DNA of 64,000 nucleotides. Origin: Moraxellaceae bacterium (GTDB lineage Bacteria; Pseudomonadota; Gammaproteobacteria; Burkholderiales; Rhodocyclaceae). The stretch lies in the NCBI GenBank assembly GCA_031119205.1, contig JAVHYF010000014.1, positions 1 to 64,000 of the forward strand, given 5' to 3'. The notes beneath the pieces are model-generated. The model was not told the DNA's origin, did not search any database, and saw only the letters and a program-made list of their open reading frames with translations. The position numbers and the translations under genes are program-made. This document shows, one piece after another, positions 8,826 to 17,926 of the stretch. Position 1 is the stretch's first letter, and every line of letters begins with the position of its first letter.

Positions 8826-8842
8826 CAGCAAAAGACATGCCG
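8826..8842 (-). promoter_or_regulatory. Sigma-54 promoter for the flavin monooxygenase/hydrolase operon
   Basis: Minus strand CGGCATGTCTTTTGCTG has the exact GG-N10-GC spacing and a TTTTGCT downstream element; the first base differs from TGGCAC. The expected leader is about 55 nt, nearly the same as for the dioxygenase operon. Confidence 0.6.
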
Positions 8843-9052
8843 CGGGCGGAGAGGCGCTTCCTGCAAGGCTTTCAGCGGATGCGGGCCCCGCGATCCGGCG
8901 CCAGGTGTTGCGCATGGGGCAGCGGGTGAGGGCGGATCTGCTGTGTTCCGTGCAGTTGGCGTTGCGGTGTACATCACACGGATAGCTGCATGGCATGGAC
9001 GCATGCCAGCGGCGCGCTGCGGGCGGATGTCGCGGGCTGCGATAATCGCGGC

Positions 9053-9976
9053 ATGTCCGCTTTAGCGCTAAGCCTCGTCCTCGCCGCCGCACTCATCCAC
9101 GCCAGCTGGAACCTCATCGCCAAGAAAAGCGGCGGCGATACGCGCTTCGCGCTGATCACGGGACTCACGAACGCGCTTGTCTGGGCGCCGGCAGGGGCGT
9201 GGTTCGGCTGGCAGGAGCTGGGAGGCTATGGCGTCACGCAATGGTTGCTGATCCTCGCCAGTGCGGTGCTGCACACGCTGTACTTCGTGACCCTGCTGCG
9301 GGGCTACCGCCATGGCGACCTGACCGTGGTGTATCCGCTGGCGCGCGGCTCCGCGCCGCTGGTGACGGCAATGTGCGCCACGCTGTTCATGGGCGAGGTG
9401 CTGGGGCTGGGCGGCTGGCTGGGGCTGTCGGGCATCGTCGCCGGCATCGTGCTGATCGCCGGTGGTCCGGCGATGCTGCGCAGCCTGTTCGCGGCGGCGC
9501 CCCTTCATGATGGCGAGGCCGCACGCGTGCAGCGCGAGCGCCTGCGTGCCGGTGTCGGCTATGGCCTGCTGACGGGGCTCTTCATTGCGGGCTACAGCGT
9601 CATCGACGGCTACGCCGTGAAGCACGCCGGCATGTCACCGGTGGCGCTGGACTACTTCGGAAACCTGGCCCGTCTGCCGATGGTGTTGTTGCTGGTGATT
9701 GCCGTGGGTGGCATGGCTGCGGTGCCGGACCGCGCTTACCTGAAACAGGTGTGGAAGCCGGCACTGCTGATCGGCGCCGTTGCGCCGGTGGGTTACGTGA
9801 TGGTGCTCTATGCAGTGCAGATCGCGCCGCTGTCGCGCGTGGCCCCGGCCCGCGAGGTGTCGATGCTCTTCGCGGCGCTGATGGGCGGCGTGCTGCTGGG
9901 TGAGCGTGACCGCGCGGCGCGCTTGTGCGGCGCGGCCTGCATTGCGGCAGGCGTGGTGGCGTTGGCCTGGCAGTGA
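9053..9976 (+). CDS. EamA/DMT-family permease
   Basis: 307 residues; ATG at 9053 is preferred over an upstream in-frame start without a ribosome site. It has about ten membrane segments in two EamA repeats; the first repeat opens with LALSLVLAAALIHASWNLIA and the second follows the hydrophilic stretch near residue 150. These inner-membrane drug/metabolite transporters mostly export amino acids, nucleosides or other small metabolites. It converges on the metQ remnant. Substrate unknown. Confidence 0.85.
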   Translation: MSALALSLVLAAALIHASWNLIAKKSGGDTRFALITGLTNALVWAPAGAWFGWQELGGYGVTQWLLILASAVLHTLYFVTLLRGYRHGDLTVVYPLARGSAPLVTAMCATLFMGEVLGLGGWLGLSGIVAGIVLIAGGPAMLRSLFAAAPLHDGEAARVQRERLRAGVGYGLLTGLFIAGYSVIDGYAVKHAGMSPVALDYFGNLARLPMVLLLVIAVGGMAAVPDRAYLKQVWKPALLIGAVAPVGYVMVLYAVQIAPLSRVAPAREVSMLFAALMGGVLLGERDRAARLCGAACIAAGVVALAWQ

Positions 9977-10052
9977 GTCAGCGTTGAGTCGTCAATAAAT
10001 TGACAAGGAAGCAGCGACCGGCGAACGACGCCGGCCGCATCGGCCGCCTTGC

Positions 10053-10276
10053 TTACCAGGCGGGGATGACCGAGTCCTTGACGGTGGTGCGGACGAACTG
10101 CTTGACCTCGGCGGAGTGGTAGGCGGCGATCAGCTTCTTCACCCAGGGCTTGTCCTTGTCCGCTTCACGCACGGCAATGATGTTGGCGTAGGGGCCGGTC
10201 GGGCCTTCAACGGCGATGCCGTCGCGGATCGGGTCAAGGCCGGCACTCTCGGCGTAGTTGCCGTTCACGGTGGCGG
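10053..10276. repeat. Near-identical copy of the metQ 3' end (partner at 23444)
   Basis: About 225 nt from the metQ stop codon inward are nearly identical to 23444-23667, in the same orientation. The two copies bracket the defence island as a 13.4-kb-spaced direct repeat and could support excision by homologous recombination. Confidence 0.85.
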
Positions 10277-10375
10277 CATCAAAGTGGTTATAAGCGATGT
10301 TCAGCGAAGTGATCCTCAGCCGACATTGGTGGAGTCGTTCGGCACGCCGACGCGCTTTGCTGCCTGGTTATACCG
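10053..10375 (-). pseudogene. Remnant of a second metQ (NlpA-family) gene
   Basis: The last 71 codons are readable on the minus strand and match the 3' end of intact metQ (23444) with only a handful of differences, including the terminal IPAW-stop. Going upstream the match continues weakly (HFDAATVNGNYAES against DDLDAAAVNGNYAES), and a second short block reads AAKRVGVPNDSTN against the metQ ARVGVPNDPTN. Between and beyond these blocks there are stop codons, and about 100 codons are missing. The signal peptide and most of the N-terminal lobe are gone. This is the left flank of the defence island and probably a tandem metQ paralogue destroyed when the island arrived. Confidence 0.8.
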
Positions 10376-10606
10376 TGTCGTCTACTCCGGCAGGATGCTG
10401 GAACCGGTGAATGCGTCTGTATATTGCATAGTTGGAGACGACTCAGCATGTGTGACCAGCCGAAAACCGCACAAGCCGCTCGATGTCGGATTTGTAGCAG
10501 AATGTCATTTATGCCGTGAGGGGGAAAGCGCGAATGCTTGAAAGAGTGTTGCCAGACAGCTAGGCCGACACCAAGCCTTCCAGGCATCACTTTGAGGGAG
10601 GTGATC

Positions 10607-12994
10607 ATGAAGCTACAGGCTTATCGGCTGCAAAACTACCGCCGTCTGCGCGACGTTGTCATCGAGCTCGATGACGATATCTCCATCTTTGTCGGCGCCA
10701 ACAACAGCGGGAAAACGTCCGCCGTACAAGGCCTGTACTCGATGCTCCGCGGCGACGTGAAGAAGCTCGAGCTCTTTGACTTCAGCGCGCCGCTGTGGGC
10801 CGATATCGACGCTGTCGGCAGGACTCCTGCAGGCGATGAGGATGCACCCAAAAGGTTGCCGTCCATCGTCTTGGATCTCTGGTTCCGAGTCGGTGAGGAT
10901 GACCTCGCCACAGCGATGTCGCTGCTGCCGAGCACTGAGTGGGACGGCAAGTGCGTCGGGATCCGGGTGGCGTTCGAACCTCGGGATGCGAACGAGCTCG
11001 TCCGGAAGTTCCATGAACTGCATGAGAAGGTCAACAACGCGGCGATCGCGCTGGCGGCCAGGCGTAGGGTACCTGGGGAGCCTGCCGCGGTCGCTGACCC
11101 CGGCGACTACAAGCCCTGGCCCGAAAGCCTCACGAAATACCTCACGAAGGAGCTGAGCCGGGAGTACACGTTCCGCTACTACGTGCTCGATGAGCGCGCC
11201 TTTGTCGGCTATCAGGCAAAGGAGGCTGACTACGAGCCGCTGCCCCTAGGCAAGGAGCCGGGCGGCGCGGCCATTCTCAAGTCGCTGGTGAGGGTGGACT
11301 TCCTGCGCGCGCAGCGGCACCTCGATGACCCGGATGCCGGCAGCTCTGATCGCGCCGAGAGTCTGTCGCGACGGCTGAGCAGGTTCTATCACCGCAACCT
11401 GGAGAAGCGTGGCGACGACCACGTGGCCCTCAAGGCGCTCGACACCTCGGAGAAGGAACTGAACTTCCACCTGGAAGAAGTCTTCAGTGACACCCTCAAG
11501 CGCCTCGCCAAGCTCGGCTATCCGGGCGTGAACAATCCCGAGATCGTGATTCGGGCGGCCTTGGACCCTACCACCGTCCTGGGGCAGGACGCCAAGGTCC
11601 ACTACGTGATTCCGGGTGCGGCTACCGCTCAACTGCCCGACAGCTACAACGGCCTCGGGTTCAAAAACCTGGTCTACATGGTGGTTGAACTGCTCGACCT
11701 GCACGAGCAGTGGAAGGCCGAGGAGGACAAGCGGGCGCCGCTGCATTTGGTCTTCATTGAAGAGCCTGAGGCGCATCTGCACGCGCAGATCCAGCAGGTC
11801 TTCATCAGGAACGTTTTGCGCCTCCTTGAGGATGCCAACGACCACGCTACGTTTTTCCACACGCAGCTCGTCATCACCACGCACTCCCCGCACATCCTCT
11901 ATGAACGCGGGTTCTCGCCGATCCGGTACTTCCGCCGCGTCAGCGACCAGTTGGACCATCACACGGACGTGCGTAATCTGTCGCTATTCAAGACGGGCGC
12001 GGCCGACGCTCCAGCGCGCGAATTCCTGCAGCGATATCTAAAACTGACGCACTGCGATCTCTTCTTTTCCGACGCGGTCATCTTGGTGGAAGGCAACGTC
12101 GAACGCCTGCTTTTGCCAGCCATGATCGAGTCGGCGGCAAAGCGCCTGCGTTCCTCCGCCCTGACCATTCTTGAAGTCGGTGGCGCGTTCGCGCATCGGT
12201 TCCAGGAGTTGATCGCCTTCGTTGGACTCACGACGCTGGTCATCACGGATCTTGACAGCGTGACGGTCAAGACGGATGCCGAGGATGCCGCCGCGCAAGG
12301 CGCAGGAGCTGGCGACGCCATCGACGGAGATAACGAGGATGACGACCTGAAGCCCTTCGAGCTCGAAGACGACGACGATGCAGAACCGGGCGGCAAGAAG
12401 AAGTCCAAGAAGCGTGGCAGCACCTGCCATGCGCACGTGGAAGGTGCCGTCACGTCCAACCAAACCCTCATCAGCTGGATCCCGAAGAAGCGGTCGGTGG
12501 CCGAACTGTGGGAAATCACGGCGGAGCAAAAGACGCTGTCGCTGGCCGAGGGTTCCAGCGCTGAGGTTCGGGTGGCCTATCAGACCAAGGTTTCGGTGAC
12601 GGTGGGTGCGGCGACTTCGCAGCTCTGCGGCCGCACGCTTGAGGAGGCCTTTGGTCTTGAGAACGCCGACTGGTGCCAGGCGGAGGCCAACCGGGCGGTC
12701 GGCCTAAAGCTCAGGCGCGCGCCGAGCAGCCCCGAGGAGCTGGCTGAGAAGTTGCACGACAGAGTGGTCGGCAAGAACTTCGACAAGACCCGCTTTGCGC
12801 TGGAGGTCCTCGCAAGTGGGCCGCTCAATTGCTGGAAGGTTCCCGCGTACATCGCCGAGGGCTTGGTCTGGCTCGAAGCCAAAGTGGCCCACGAGCTTGA
12901 GGCGGACGCGGCCATCGCCACGGAGGTGGCGACGATTGAGCCGACTGCAGCCGGTGTTGTCGCTGTCATTGCTGGCGAGGGGCAGACGGCATGA
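10607..12994 (+). CDS. OLD-family (class 2) ATPase-TOPRIM nuclease, GajA-like
   Basis: 795 residues from ATG 10607, which has a strong GAGGGAGGTGATC site; an upstream TTG is rejected. The N-terminal ABC-type ATPase has Walker A GANNSGKTS (30-38) and, after a long middle region, Walker B LVFIEEPEAHLH and the His of ITTHSPHI. A TOPRIM nuclease domain follows: Glu495 in LVEGNVE and Asp548/Asp550 in ITDLDS. Directly after the DxD motif is an acidic then Lys-rich linker (about 560-607) before the last TOPRIM elements. Class 2 OLD nucleases paired with a UvrD helicase form Gabija anti-phage systems; GajA itself is usually under 600 residues, so this is a long variant. It overlaps the helicase gene by ATGA. 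Confidence 0.88.
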   Translation: MKLQAYRLQNYRRLRDVVIELDDDISIFVGANNSGKTSAVQGLYSMLRGDVKKLELFDFSAPLWADIDAVGRTPAGDEDAPKRLPSIVLDLWFRVGEDDLATAMSLLPSTEWDGKCVGIRVAFEPRDANELVRKFHELHEKVNNAAIALAARRRVPGEPAAVADPGDYKPWPESLTKYLTKELSREYTFRYYVLDERAFVGYQAKEADYEPLPLGKEPGGAAILKSLVRVDFLRAQRHLDDPDAGSSDRAESLSRRLSRFYHRNLEKRGDDHVALKALDTSEKELNFHLEEVFSDTLKRLAKLGYPGVNNPEIVIRAALDPTTVLGQDAKVHYVIPGAATAQLPDSYNGLGFKNLVYMVVELLDLHEQWKAEEDKRAPLHLVFIEEPEAHLHAQIQQVFIRNVLRLLEDANDHATFFHTQLVITTHSPHILYERGFSPIRYFRRVSDQLDHHTDVRNLSLFKTGAADAPAREFLQRYLKLTHCDLFFSDAVILVEGNVERLLLPAMIESAAKRLRSSALTILEVGGAFAHRFQELIAFVGLTTLVITDLDSVTVKTDAEDAAAQGAGAGDAIDGDNEDDDLKPFELEDDDDAEPGGKKKSKKRGSTCHAHVEGAVTSNQTLISWIPKKRSVAELWEITAEQKTLSLAEGSSAEVRVAYQTKVSVTVGAATSQLCGRTLEEAFGLENADWCQAEANRAVGLKLRRAPSSPEELAEKLHDRVVGKNFDKTRFALEVLASGPLNCWKVPAYIAEGLVWLEAKVAHELEADAAIATEVATIEPTAAGVVAVIAGEGQTA

Positions 12995-14940
12995 GCAGGC
13001 GAGTCGATAGCCCGGACACCGACGCCGATCGCGAGATCCACGCGTGCATTGCCGCGACGCCGCCGCAGCCCTTCGTGGTTCGTGCCGGCGCTGGTTCCGG
13101 CAAGACCACCTCCCTCATCAAGGCGCTGGACTGGGTGATGTCGGAGCACGGCGCCAGCATGCGGGCGAAGAAACAGAAGGTCGCGTGCATCACGTATACC
13201 GACCTCGCCGCCAACGAAATCCTGGCGGACGTCAACGACGACCCGCTGGTCCATGTCTCGACCATCCATAGCTTCTACTGGTCCATTGCCAAGGCGTTTC
13301 AGGCCGACATCAAGGTTTGGCTTCAGAACGACATCCGCAGGCGGATCTCCGAGCTGGAAGAAGAGTTCGAGAACTACGGCTCGCGTGTTCGGCAGACCAC
13401 GCGCGACAGGAACAAGGCCGACCAGGAGCGCTATGCCCGAAGCCTGGAGGCTGTAGCTAACGTCAAGACTTTCAACTACGGCGTGGGCAGTGACTACGCG
13501 AAGGGCATCCTCGGTCACGAGGACATCCTTCAGCTCGCCGACTTCCTGTTGCAAAACCGCCCGCTGTTCCGACGGGTCGTGGCGCTGAACTACCCATTCG
13601 TGTTCATCGACGAGAGTCAGGACACGTTCCCAGGGGTGGTGAAGTCCTTCAAGGAAGTGGAGGCTCAGATGCGGGGCAAGTTCTGCCTCGGGTTTTTCGG
13701 CGACCCTATGCAGTCGATCTTCATGAGAGGCGCGGGGGACATCCCGCTCGAAGACCATTGGCGGGCCATCACGAAACCGGAGAACTTTCGCTGCGCCAAG
13801 CAGATTCTTGACGTCGCCAACGTCGTGCGCGCGCAGGGCGACGGCATGGAGCAAGTCCGCGGGCTGCACGAGAGGGTCGATGGGGACCTGAAGCCGGTGG
13901 AAGGCTCAGCCCGGATGTTCGTCCTGCCGAACACGCTGAACCGAACGGAGGCCCTGGCAAGAGTCCGGGCGTGGAACGCGGCGACGAACAACGACGAGGG
14001 TTGGACGACCCCAGACAACGCGGTCAAGATTCTTGTCATCGTGCACCGCATGGCCGCCAACCGGCTCGGATTCGGCGGCATCTACTCAGCGCTGAACGAC
14101 AAGACGTCGGAGGCGATGAAGCAGGGGATGCAGGACGGCACCGGTTGGCCCGTTCGACCCTTCCTCAGTTTCGCGCTTCCAATTGTTGCAGCCGTGAAGG
14201 CCGGCAACGAGTTCGCAGCAATGAACCTGCTCCGAGAGTTCAGTCCGCGCTTGGCGCCTGACGCACTGGTCGGCCGCCGTGCCGCGGATGTGCTGCGAGA
14301 GCTGCACGCAGCCGTTTTGAGACTTGTCGCCATGTTGGATGAGGCAGGCACCACCGTTGGCGACATTGCTCTCCATCTCCGCGACGCCGGCCTATTCGGG
14401 TTCGACGAGCGCTATGCGCGTGTACTTGGGTTCATCGGAGGCATTGGCGATGTTGCTCAAGAGGCCGAGACCGCCGGTGCAGCGCCGACCGAAGGGCGAT
14501 CATCGGATGGGGCAATGCTCAAGTTCTTTGGGTGCGCTGCACAAGAGCTTCGGCCCTATGAGCGCTATGTCTCAGAGGGCTCCCCTTATGCCACTCAGCA
14601 CGGCGTGAAGGGCGCCCAGTTCGACCGCGTCATCGTCGTGATGGATGAGGAGGAGAGCGACTACCGAACCTACAACTACGAGCGGGTCTTCGCCAGCGCT
14701 GATGCCCGTGCTGCAGATCGTGCACGAGCCCAGGACGGTGACGAAAACACCTGGAGCCGAACGCTGCGATTGCTGTACGTCTGCTGCACTCGCGCTCGGC
14801 GAGGGTTGGTGCTGACGTTCTTTGTTGCCGACCCGGCGACCATCGTAGAAAACGTCGTGGCGAGTGGGATCCTGCCGCAAAGCGCAGTCTTCAAGCAGGA
14901 GGCGCTGACTGCGCTGCCGCCAGCTAGCGAATATGGGTGA
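12991..14940 (+). CDS. UvrD/Rep-type superfamily 1 helicase, GajB-like
   Basis: 649 residues. SF1A helicase motifs in order: Q/Walker A RAGAGSGKTT (31-40), motif Ia region ITYTDLAANEI, motif II FIDESQD, motif III FGDPMQSIF, motif IV-like ENFRCAKQILDVAN, and motif VI LLYVCCTRARRG. All catalytic positions look intact. Its start overlaps the OLD gene by ATGA, so the two proteins are made together, as in Gabija where the helicase-like subunit pairs with the TOPRIM nuclease and senses DNA ends or nucleotide depletion. At 649 residues it is larger than typical GajB. A 188-nt gap separates it from the Wadjet operon. Confidence 0.88.
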   Translation: MSRRVDSPDTDADREIHACIAATPPQPFVVRAGAGSGKTTSLIKALDWVMSEHGASMRAKKQKVACITYTDLAANEILADVNDDPLVHVSTIHSFYWSIAKAFQADIKVWLQNDIRRRISELEEEFENYGSRVRQTTRDRNKADQERYARSLEAVANVKTFNYGVGSDYAKGILGHEDILQLADFLLQNRPLFRRVVALNYPFVFIDESQDTFPGVVKSFKEVEAQMRGKFCLGFFGDPMQSIFMRGAGDIPLEDHWRAITKPENFRCAKQILDVANVVRAQGDGMEQVRGLHERVDGDLKPVEGSARMFVLPNTLNRTEALARVRAWNAATNNDEGWTTPDNAVKILVIVHRMAANRLGFGGIYSALNDKTSEAMKQGMQDGTGWPVRPFLSFALPIVAAVKAGNEFAAMNLLREFSPRLAPDALVGRRAADVLRELHAAVLRLVAMLDEAGTTVGDIALHLRDAGLFGFDERYARVLGFIGGIGDVAQEAETAGAAPTEGRSSDGAMLKFFGCAAQELRPYERYVSEGSPYATQHGVKGAQFDRVIVVMDEEESDYRTYNYERVFASADARAADRARAQDGDENTWSRTLRLLYVCCTRARRGLVLTFFVADPATIVENVVASGILPQSAVFKQEALTALPPASEYG

Positions 14941-15128
14941 TCGTTGCTACAGCGGCGGTGCGGCACGCTAGATGCCTTGTGCGCCTAAAGAACTCGATAG
15001 GGGTTGCTAGATCACGCCATGAGCTATCGACAACGTCCTAATTGAGCGCCGATGCGTGTCAGCTTGACGTCCATCGGCAGTATTCGTTTCTCGTCGACTT
15101 CGCCGCGACCGCCTGGGGAGGAGATTCC

Positions 15129-16631
15129 ATGAGGGAAGAACACACAAAGCTGTTCAGCCACGTGACGGCTGACAAGGCTCGCATCTATCGAAGTATTTTG
15201 GGTGTCTTCGCCTCGGCACGACGTCAGTTCAGGCTTTCTCTGCGGCCGGACGAGATTTTGCTGGAGGGCGCTTGGGGTGATGCTCGACCCACGCCCGAGG
15301 AGCTTGCGCTAGCGCTACAGCAGCTGACGGACTGGGGCAACTTGGAGTCCCAGCCAGATACGACGCGGGTCTCGAACTTGGCCGACTTCTACCGAGCGCG
15401 CTTCCTTTATCGACTCTCGTTGGGCGGCGAAGCCGTTGAATCGTCGCTTGAGGTGTTCTCAGAGGCAATGAAGCACCGCGCCGAACTTCAGTCGGTAGCG
15501 CTCGAGGATATCGCGACGCGGCTAAAGGCACTTCATCTCCTCGTCACCGAGGGCCAGCCCGATGTCATCAAGGTGCATGAGGGGCTGCGGGACCTGGTGC
15601 ACCGGTTCGAGGGATTGGCAGAGAACGCGCAGGCGTTCATGTCAGGAGTCGCTCGCGGAGTCGATCTGCAGCGCGCGGAGGCCACGACCGTGGCACGCTA
15701 CAAGAAGCAGCTCATCGATTACATCAACCGCTTCCTGGGTGATCTCGTGCGGCGCTCGGAGAGCATCGGCCAGTTGATTGTTGCGCTTGAACCTTTCATG
15801 CGATCGCTTCTCTGGGAGGTAGCGCAGCGCGAGGCGACGGATGCGGCACCTGGCAATGAAGCTGATGCCCTGGATGCGACGACTCGACATTGGCAGACTT
15901 GGACCGAGCGCTGGAAGGGACTTCGCGGCTGGTTTCTGAGCACCGGCTATGAGCCCTCCCAATCAGATCACTTGCGAGCGCGGGCAAGGATGGCCATTCC
16001 GCAACTGCTCAGCGCAATCGGCGCCGTCAACGATCGGCGCAGTGGGCGTAGCGACAGATCTGCAGACTTTCGAGCCTTGGCCTCTTGGTTCGCCGCCTGC
16101 GAGAACGACTCGCAGACGCACCGGATGGCACGCGCGGCTTTTGGGCTTAACCCTGCACGGCACTTTTCGCTGGTTCCGGCCAGCGACGAAACCGTTTCTC
16201 CGAACACGTCTTGGGTTAACGGGCCATCGCTTGCCATTCATCCGCGCTTGCGTGAATACGGCGAGGCCAGTCCTCGCGGCGTACTGCCGCGTGAGAGAGA
16301 CCGGTCTGAGGAACGCAGAGCCCTCGCCAATCAGTTTCGGCAGGAAGCCATGCAGGTCGAAGCTGCTCGGGCGCGTCTGGCAACCGGTCGGGCCGGCAAG
16401 CTGTCCGAACTAGGGGTCCTCAACCGCGATGAGTTCGCGCTCTTTCTTAGCCTGCTGGCGGAGGCACTGTCCGAACAGCGCCGGCCTGATATGGTCGTGG
16501 AGCGCCTGACGGGCGATGGACTGCTGAAGATCAAGCTGGAACCCCTTGGTGCCAACACTCGGGCCATCATCGAAACTGAAAACGGTTGGTTCAGCGGTCA
16601 AGACCACTTGCTCACAATCTCCGATGCATGA
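15129..16631 (+). CDS. jetA: Wadjet type I subunit JetA (DUF2397/TIGR02677)
   Basis: 500 residues from ATG 15129, which follows a very strong GGGGAGGAGATTCC site; a TTG start 29 codons earlier is possible but weaker. The protein is mostly helical, with the family's N-terminal LFSHVTADKARIYRSIL region and a winged-helix-like segment. JetA is the MukF/kleisin-like subunit that bridges the SMC ATPase heads. It is first of four overlapping genes, each joined by a start/stop overlap. The complex detects closed circular plasmid DNA and triggers its cleavage by JetD. Confidence 0.85.
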   Translation: MREEHTKLFSHVTADKARIYRSILGVFASARRQFRLSLRPDEILLEGAWGDARPTPEELALALQQLTDWGNLESQPDTTRVSNLADFYRARFLYRLSLGGEAVESSLEVFSEAMKHRAELQSVALEDIATRLKALHLLVTEGQPDVIKVHEGLRDLVHRFEGLAENAQAFMSGVARGVDLQRAEATTVARYKKQLIDYINRFLGDLVRRSESIGQLIVALEPFMRSLLWEVAQREATDAAPGNEADALDATTRHWQTWTERWKGLRGWFLSTGYEPSQSDHLRARARMAIPQLLSAIGAVNDRRSGRSDRSADFRALASWFAACENDSQTHRMARAAFGLNPARHFSLVPASDETVSPNTSWVNGPSLAIHPRLREYGEASPRGVLPRERDRSEERRALANQFRQEAMQVEAARARLATGRAGKLSELGVLNRDEFALFLSLLAEALSEQRRPDMVVERLTGDGLLKIKLEPLGANTRAIIETENGWFSGQDHLLTISDA

Positions 16632-17926
16632 ACAAGATGAAGAAGTCTCCGGATAGCCGCAGTATCGGGCGCTTGCAGCAGCACCGGCAGCAAGACGAAT
16701 TCCGCGCGGCAGTTCGCGCGACATTGATGACCCCCTTGATGTCGTCAATGCATCCTGACTTCGCGCTGGTGCGCCGGCATGCCGATGCACTCGGCGATTG
16801 GTATATGCGAGAGGCCGGCTGGCCTCTGCTCAGCTACCGCGAAGGCGTGCGGCTGCAGAAGCGGCCGGGCGATACGACTGACGACACGCGTGGGCTATCG
16901 GGTTTCGATCGACGTCGCTACGTTCTGTTCAGCCTCGCCTGCTACGTCCTCGAGAGAGCGGATGTTCAAGTCACGCTCCGTACGCTCGGCGAGCAGCTGC
17001 TGGTCGCTGCGGCTGACCCACTGTTGGAAAACAGATCCTTCACGTTCGATCTCAAGTCGCACCATGAACGCAAGGAGCTGGTGGCCGTCTGTAAGGCGCT
17101 GCTGGAGTTCGGGGTGCTCTCGAGAGTGGCCGGCGACGAGGAGGCCTTCGTCCAGGTTTCCAGTGGTGAGGGTGATGCGCTCTACGACGTCAACCGTCGG
17201 CTGCTGGTCAATGTGCTTGCGTGCGCCCGCGGCCCGTCAACCTGGCCAGAGGATGAGCAGCCTGTGACGTTCGATGACCGGATTGCTGCCTTGTGCGCCG
17301 AGTACGCACCAGACAGCGAGGACGGTCGTACGGCTGTTCTGCGGTTTGCGCTGGCACGTCGGTTACTCGACGATCCGGTCGTCTACCTGGACGAGTTGGA
17401 CGATGCGAGCCTCGCATACTTCACCAATCAACGGGGGGCAATGGCGCGGCGTATCTGCGACGCGACGGGTCTTTCCCCGGAGCAGCGACTCGAAGGGACC
17501 GCGCTCGTCGACGTCGACGGTCAGCTGACCGACGTTTCTATGCCAGACGAGGGCACCGATGCACACGTGACGCTGCTAGTAGCTGAGTACCTGTGCTCGC
17601 TCTTGAAGGCCTCAGGAGCGAACGGCCCTGTCGAAGCGCCCACAGCGACCATGGACCAAGTCGAGAGCTTCATTGCCGGTGTGCGTGAGAGGTTCGGGAA
17701 GCTCTGGCGTGTGGCCGCCCGACAGGCCGGCTCTGAAGGTGACTTGGCCAAAGAGGCGCTGGACCGGCTCGAACGGCTACATCTGGTGCGGATCGACGCT
17801 GGTTCAGTCATTCCGATGCCGGCGATGTTTCGGTTTTCTCTGAAGGATGTCGTAGTGCAGGGGGCAATCTCAAAGTTTGGCTCCGCATCCCCTAGTCTTT
17901 TGTCTGGTGACTTTGACCATGATTGA
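16628..17926 (+). CDS. jetB: Wadjet type I subunit JetB (DUF2398/TIGR02678)
   Basis: 432 residues from the ATG at 16628 that forms an ATGA overlap with jetA; an upstream in-frame start would run inside jetA and is rejected. JetB is the MukE/kite-like partner of JetA. The central RRYVLFSLACYVLERADVQ stretch and a winged-helix-like C-terminus (RLHLVRIDAG...) fit the family. Its last codons overlap jetC by 8 nt. No enzymatic motif is expected or seen. Confidence 0.84.
   Translation: MNKMKKSPDSRSIGRLQQHRQQDEFRAAVRATLMTPLMSSMHPDFALVRRHADALGDWYMREAGWPLLSYREGVRLQKRPGDTTDDTRGLSGFDRRRYVLFSLACYVLERADVQVTLRTLGEQLLVAAADPLLENRSFTFDLKSHHERKELVAVCKALLEFGVLSRVAGDEEAFVQVSSGEGDALYDVNRRLLVNVLACARGPSTWPEDEQPVTFDDRIAALCAEYAPDSEDGRTAVLRFALARRLLDDPVVYLDELDDASLAYFTNQRGAMARRICDATGLSPEQRLEGTALVDVDGQLTDVSMPDEGTDAHVTLLVAEYLCSLLKASGANGPVEAPTATMDQVESFIAGVRERFGKLWRVAARQAGSEGDLAKEALDRLERLHLVRIDAGSVIPMPAMFRFSLKDVVVQGAISKFGSASPSLLSGDFDHD

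Noticed and set aside
9977-10052. tRNA or att-type core at the island edges
   Set aside because: No tRNA-like sequence or short perfect direct repeat other than the metQ duplication was found at either edge.
10288-10608. Minus-strand 106-codon ORF between the metQ remnant and the OLD gene
   Set aside because: No ribosome site or similarity; it crosses the decayed metQ block and the OLD promoter region.
12580-13869. Minus-strand ORF of 429 codons within the defence island
   Set aside because: Antisense to the OLD and helicase genes; composition is shadow-like and no motif is present.
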